A stretch of DNA of 64,000 nucleotides, from the NCBI RefSeq assembly GCF_023347255.1, contig NZ_CP094466.1:3055412-3119411 (forward strand). Reading direction: 5' to 3'. A model generated the notes under the pieces. The model was not told the origin of the DNA, searched no databases, and saw nothing but the letters and a program-made list of their open reading frames with translations. Source of the DNA: Faecalibacterium sp. I4-3-84. GTDB taxonomy: Bacteria; Bacillota; Clostridia; Oscillospirales; Ruminococcaceae. Position 1 is the first letter of the stretch, and the number at the start of each line of letters is the position of its first letter. The position numbers and the translations under genes were made by a program. Shown piece after piece: positions 63,447-64,000 of this stretch.

Positions 63447-63487
63447 AAAGTGCGGAAATGCCCGCAAGGAGGCACCTCCGCACTTTG
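63447..63487 (-). terminator. expression-platform terminator of the TPP riboswitch
   Basis: On the minus strand AAAGTGCGGA pairs with TCCGCACTTT and is followed by a run of T, between the riboswitch and thiD. Confidence 0.8.
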
Positions 63488-63498
63488 AAGCAGCAGTA

Positions 63499-63579
63499 TC
63501 TCCCTACGTTGGCATTGTCCAAATCAGGTCACAGGTCTGGGCAAACAGCCCACTCTCAGCCTGCTTTTGCAGGCTCCCT
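63499..63579 (-). ncRNA. TPP riboswitch
   Basis: Read on the minus strand, it contains GGGAGCCTGC, the CTGAGA box, GACCTGATTTGGACAATGCC and CGTAGGGA, the ordered conserved parts of the THI element. TPP binding would favour the terminator downstream and shut off thiD-tenA. Confidence 0.92.
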
Positions 63580-63685
63580 TTTTCTGTGTTCAAGAATACC
63601 ACAGTGCCGCTGCATTTGCAAGGGAATGGCCCTTTTCAATCGGCCCGTTGCGTGGTAAAATGGAAAAAACAAAGGGGGAAATACC

Positions 63686-64000
63686 ATGAACATCACGGTC
63701 TATCTTGGAGCAAATGCGGGCAATGATCCTGCGCTGGCGGCAGCTGTCCGGGAACTGGGCAGCTGGATCGGTGCAAACGGGCACCGCCTTGTGTACGGCG
63801 GCTCCCGCAGCGGCCTGATGGGTCAGCTTGCCCAGAGCGCGCTGGACGCAGGCGGCACGGTGACCGGTGTGGAACCGCAGTTCTTTGTGCAGCAGGAGCT
63901 GCAGCACGATGGCCTGACCGAGCTGATCGTCACCAAGGACATGACCGAGCGCAAGACGAAGATGATCGAGCTGGGCGATGCCTTCATCGCATTCCCCGGC
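63686..64000 (+). CDS. LOG-family protein (partial)
   Basis: The first 105 codons of a gene that leaves the window. It starts MNITVYLGANAGNDP with GGSRSGLMGQLA, the Rossmann start of LOG/lysine-decarboxylase-like proteins (cytokinin riboside 5'-monophosphate phosphoribohydrolase family). The catalytic PGGxGTxxE motif would begin at the cut end, where FPG is visible. Confidence 0.82.
   Translation, partial: MNITVYLGANAGNDPALAAAVRELGSWIGANGHRLVYGGSRSGLMGQLAQSALDAGGTVTGVEPQFFVQQELQHDGLTELIVTKDMTERKTKMIELGDAFIAFPG

Overview
The window looks like a Faecalibacterium prausnitzii-type genome (Oscillospiraceae, low-oxygen gut Firmicutes). This is inferred from the GC-rich coding style, strong AGGAGG ribosome sites, a T-box-controlled trp operon, a TPP-riboswitch thiD-tenA pair, and a GSIII/glnA/ANTAR cluster. 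Roughly the left two thirds is a mobile element that reads as a temperate myovirus prophage. The right third, from about 41.3 kb, is ordinary chromosome.

Positions 1-2269 (+) carry phage-type genes: a PD-(D/E)XK nuclease and a late-transcription-regulator-like protein. Positions 2193-9290 (-) form a leftward block of small accessory genes, including a SWIM-finger protein, a DUF4942-type DNA methyltransferase, a possible ArdC-like protein and a secreted protein. The genes of this block are separated by a repeated two-hairpin element with compensatory base changes. The block is also studded with one strand-biased heptamer, TTTCGTG, seen 26 times in 5.2 kb. A divergent ribbon-helix-helix regulator (9515-9745) with three palindromic operators probably controls the block. 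Positions 9746-11161 hold a GC-rich region bounded by inverted repeats, then palindromes and a terminator before the terminase genes.

Positions 11162-39918 (+) are the late operon. The head module is lambda-like: Nu1/GpA terminase, gpW-like connector, portal, ClpP-type protease, decoration protein and capsid. The tail is P2-like and contractile: sheath, tube, chaperone with a -1 frameshift, tape measure, X, D, V, U, W, J, I and fibres. Lysis genes follow (M15 endopeptidase, LLH-type holin, XhlA-like protein).

The main discovery is a complete diversity-generating retroelement (DGR) in the tail-fibre region. It consists of an Avd-like accessory protein (34798-35397), a template repeat (35431-35551), a reverse transcriptase (35721-36950) and a target protein (36971-38230) carrying the variable repeat (37459-37579). 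Template and variable repeat differ at 15 of 121 positions, and every difference falls on a template adenine. The phage therefore probably rewrites a lectin-like tail adhesin. The variable segment is internal to the target and lies downstream of the RT, which is not the textbook layout.

An IS30 transposase (40104-41156) marks the right edge of the mobile region. The chromosome then runs secG, rnr, a glycerate kinase, a diguanylate cyclase, pyrG, an ANTAR regulator with two glutamine synthetases (glnA and GSIII), an RlmI-type methyltransferase, a CYTH protein, a rhomboid protease, the trp operon, tenA, thiD and a partial LOG-family gene. In the trp operon, the first codons of trpE are joined out of frame to the last third of trpG. 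Anthranilate synthase has thus been deleted while the T-box and trpDCFBA remain.
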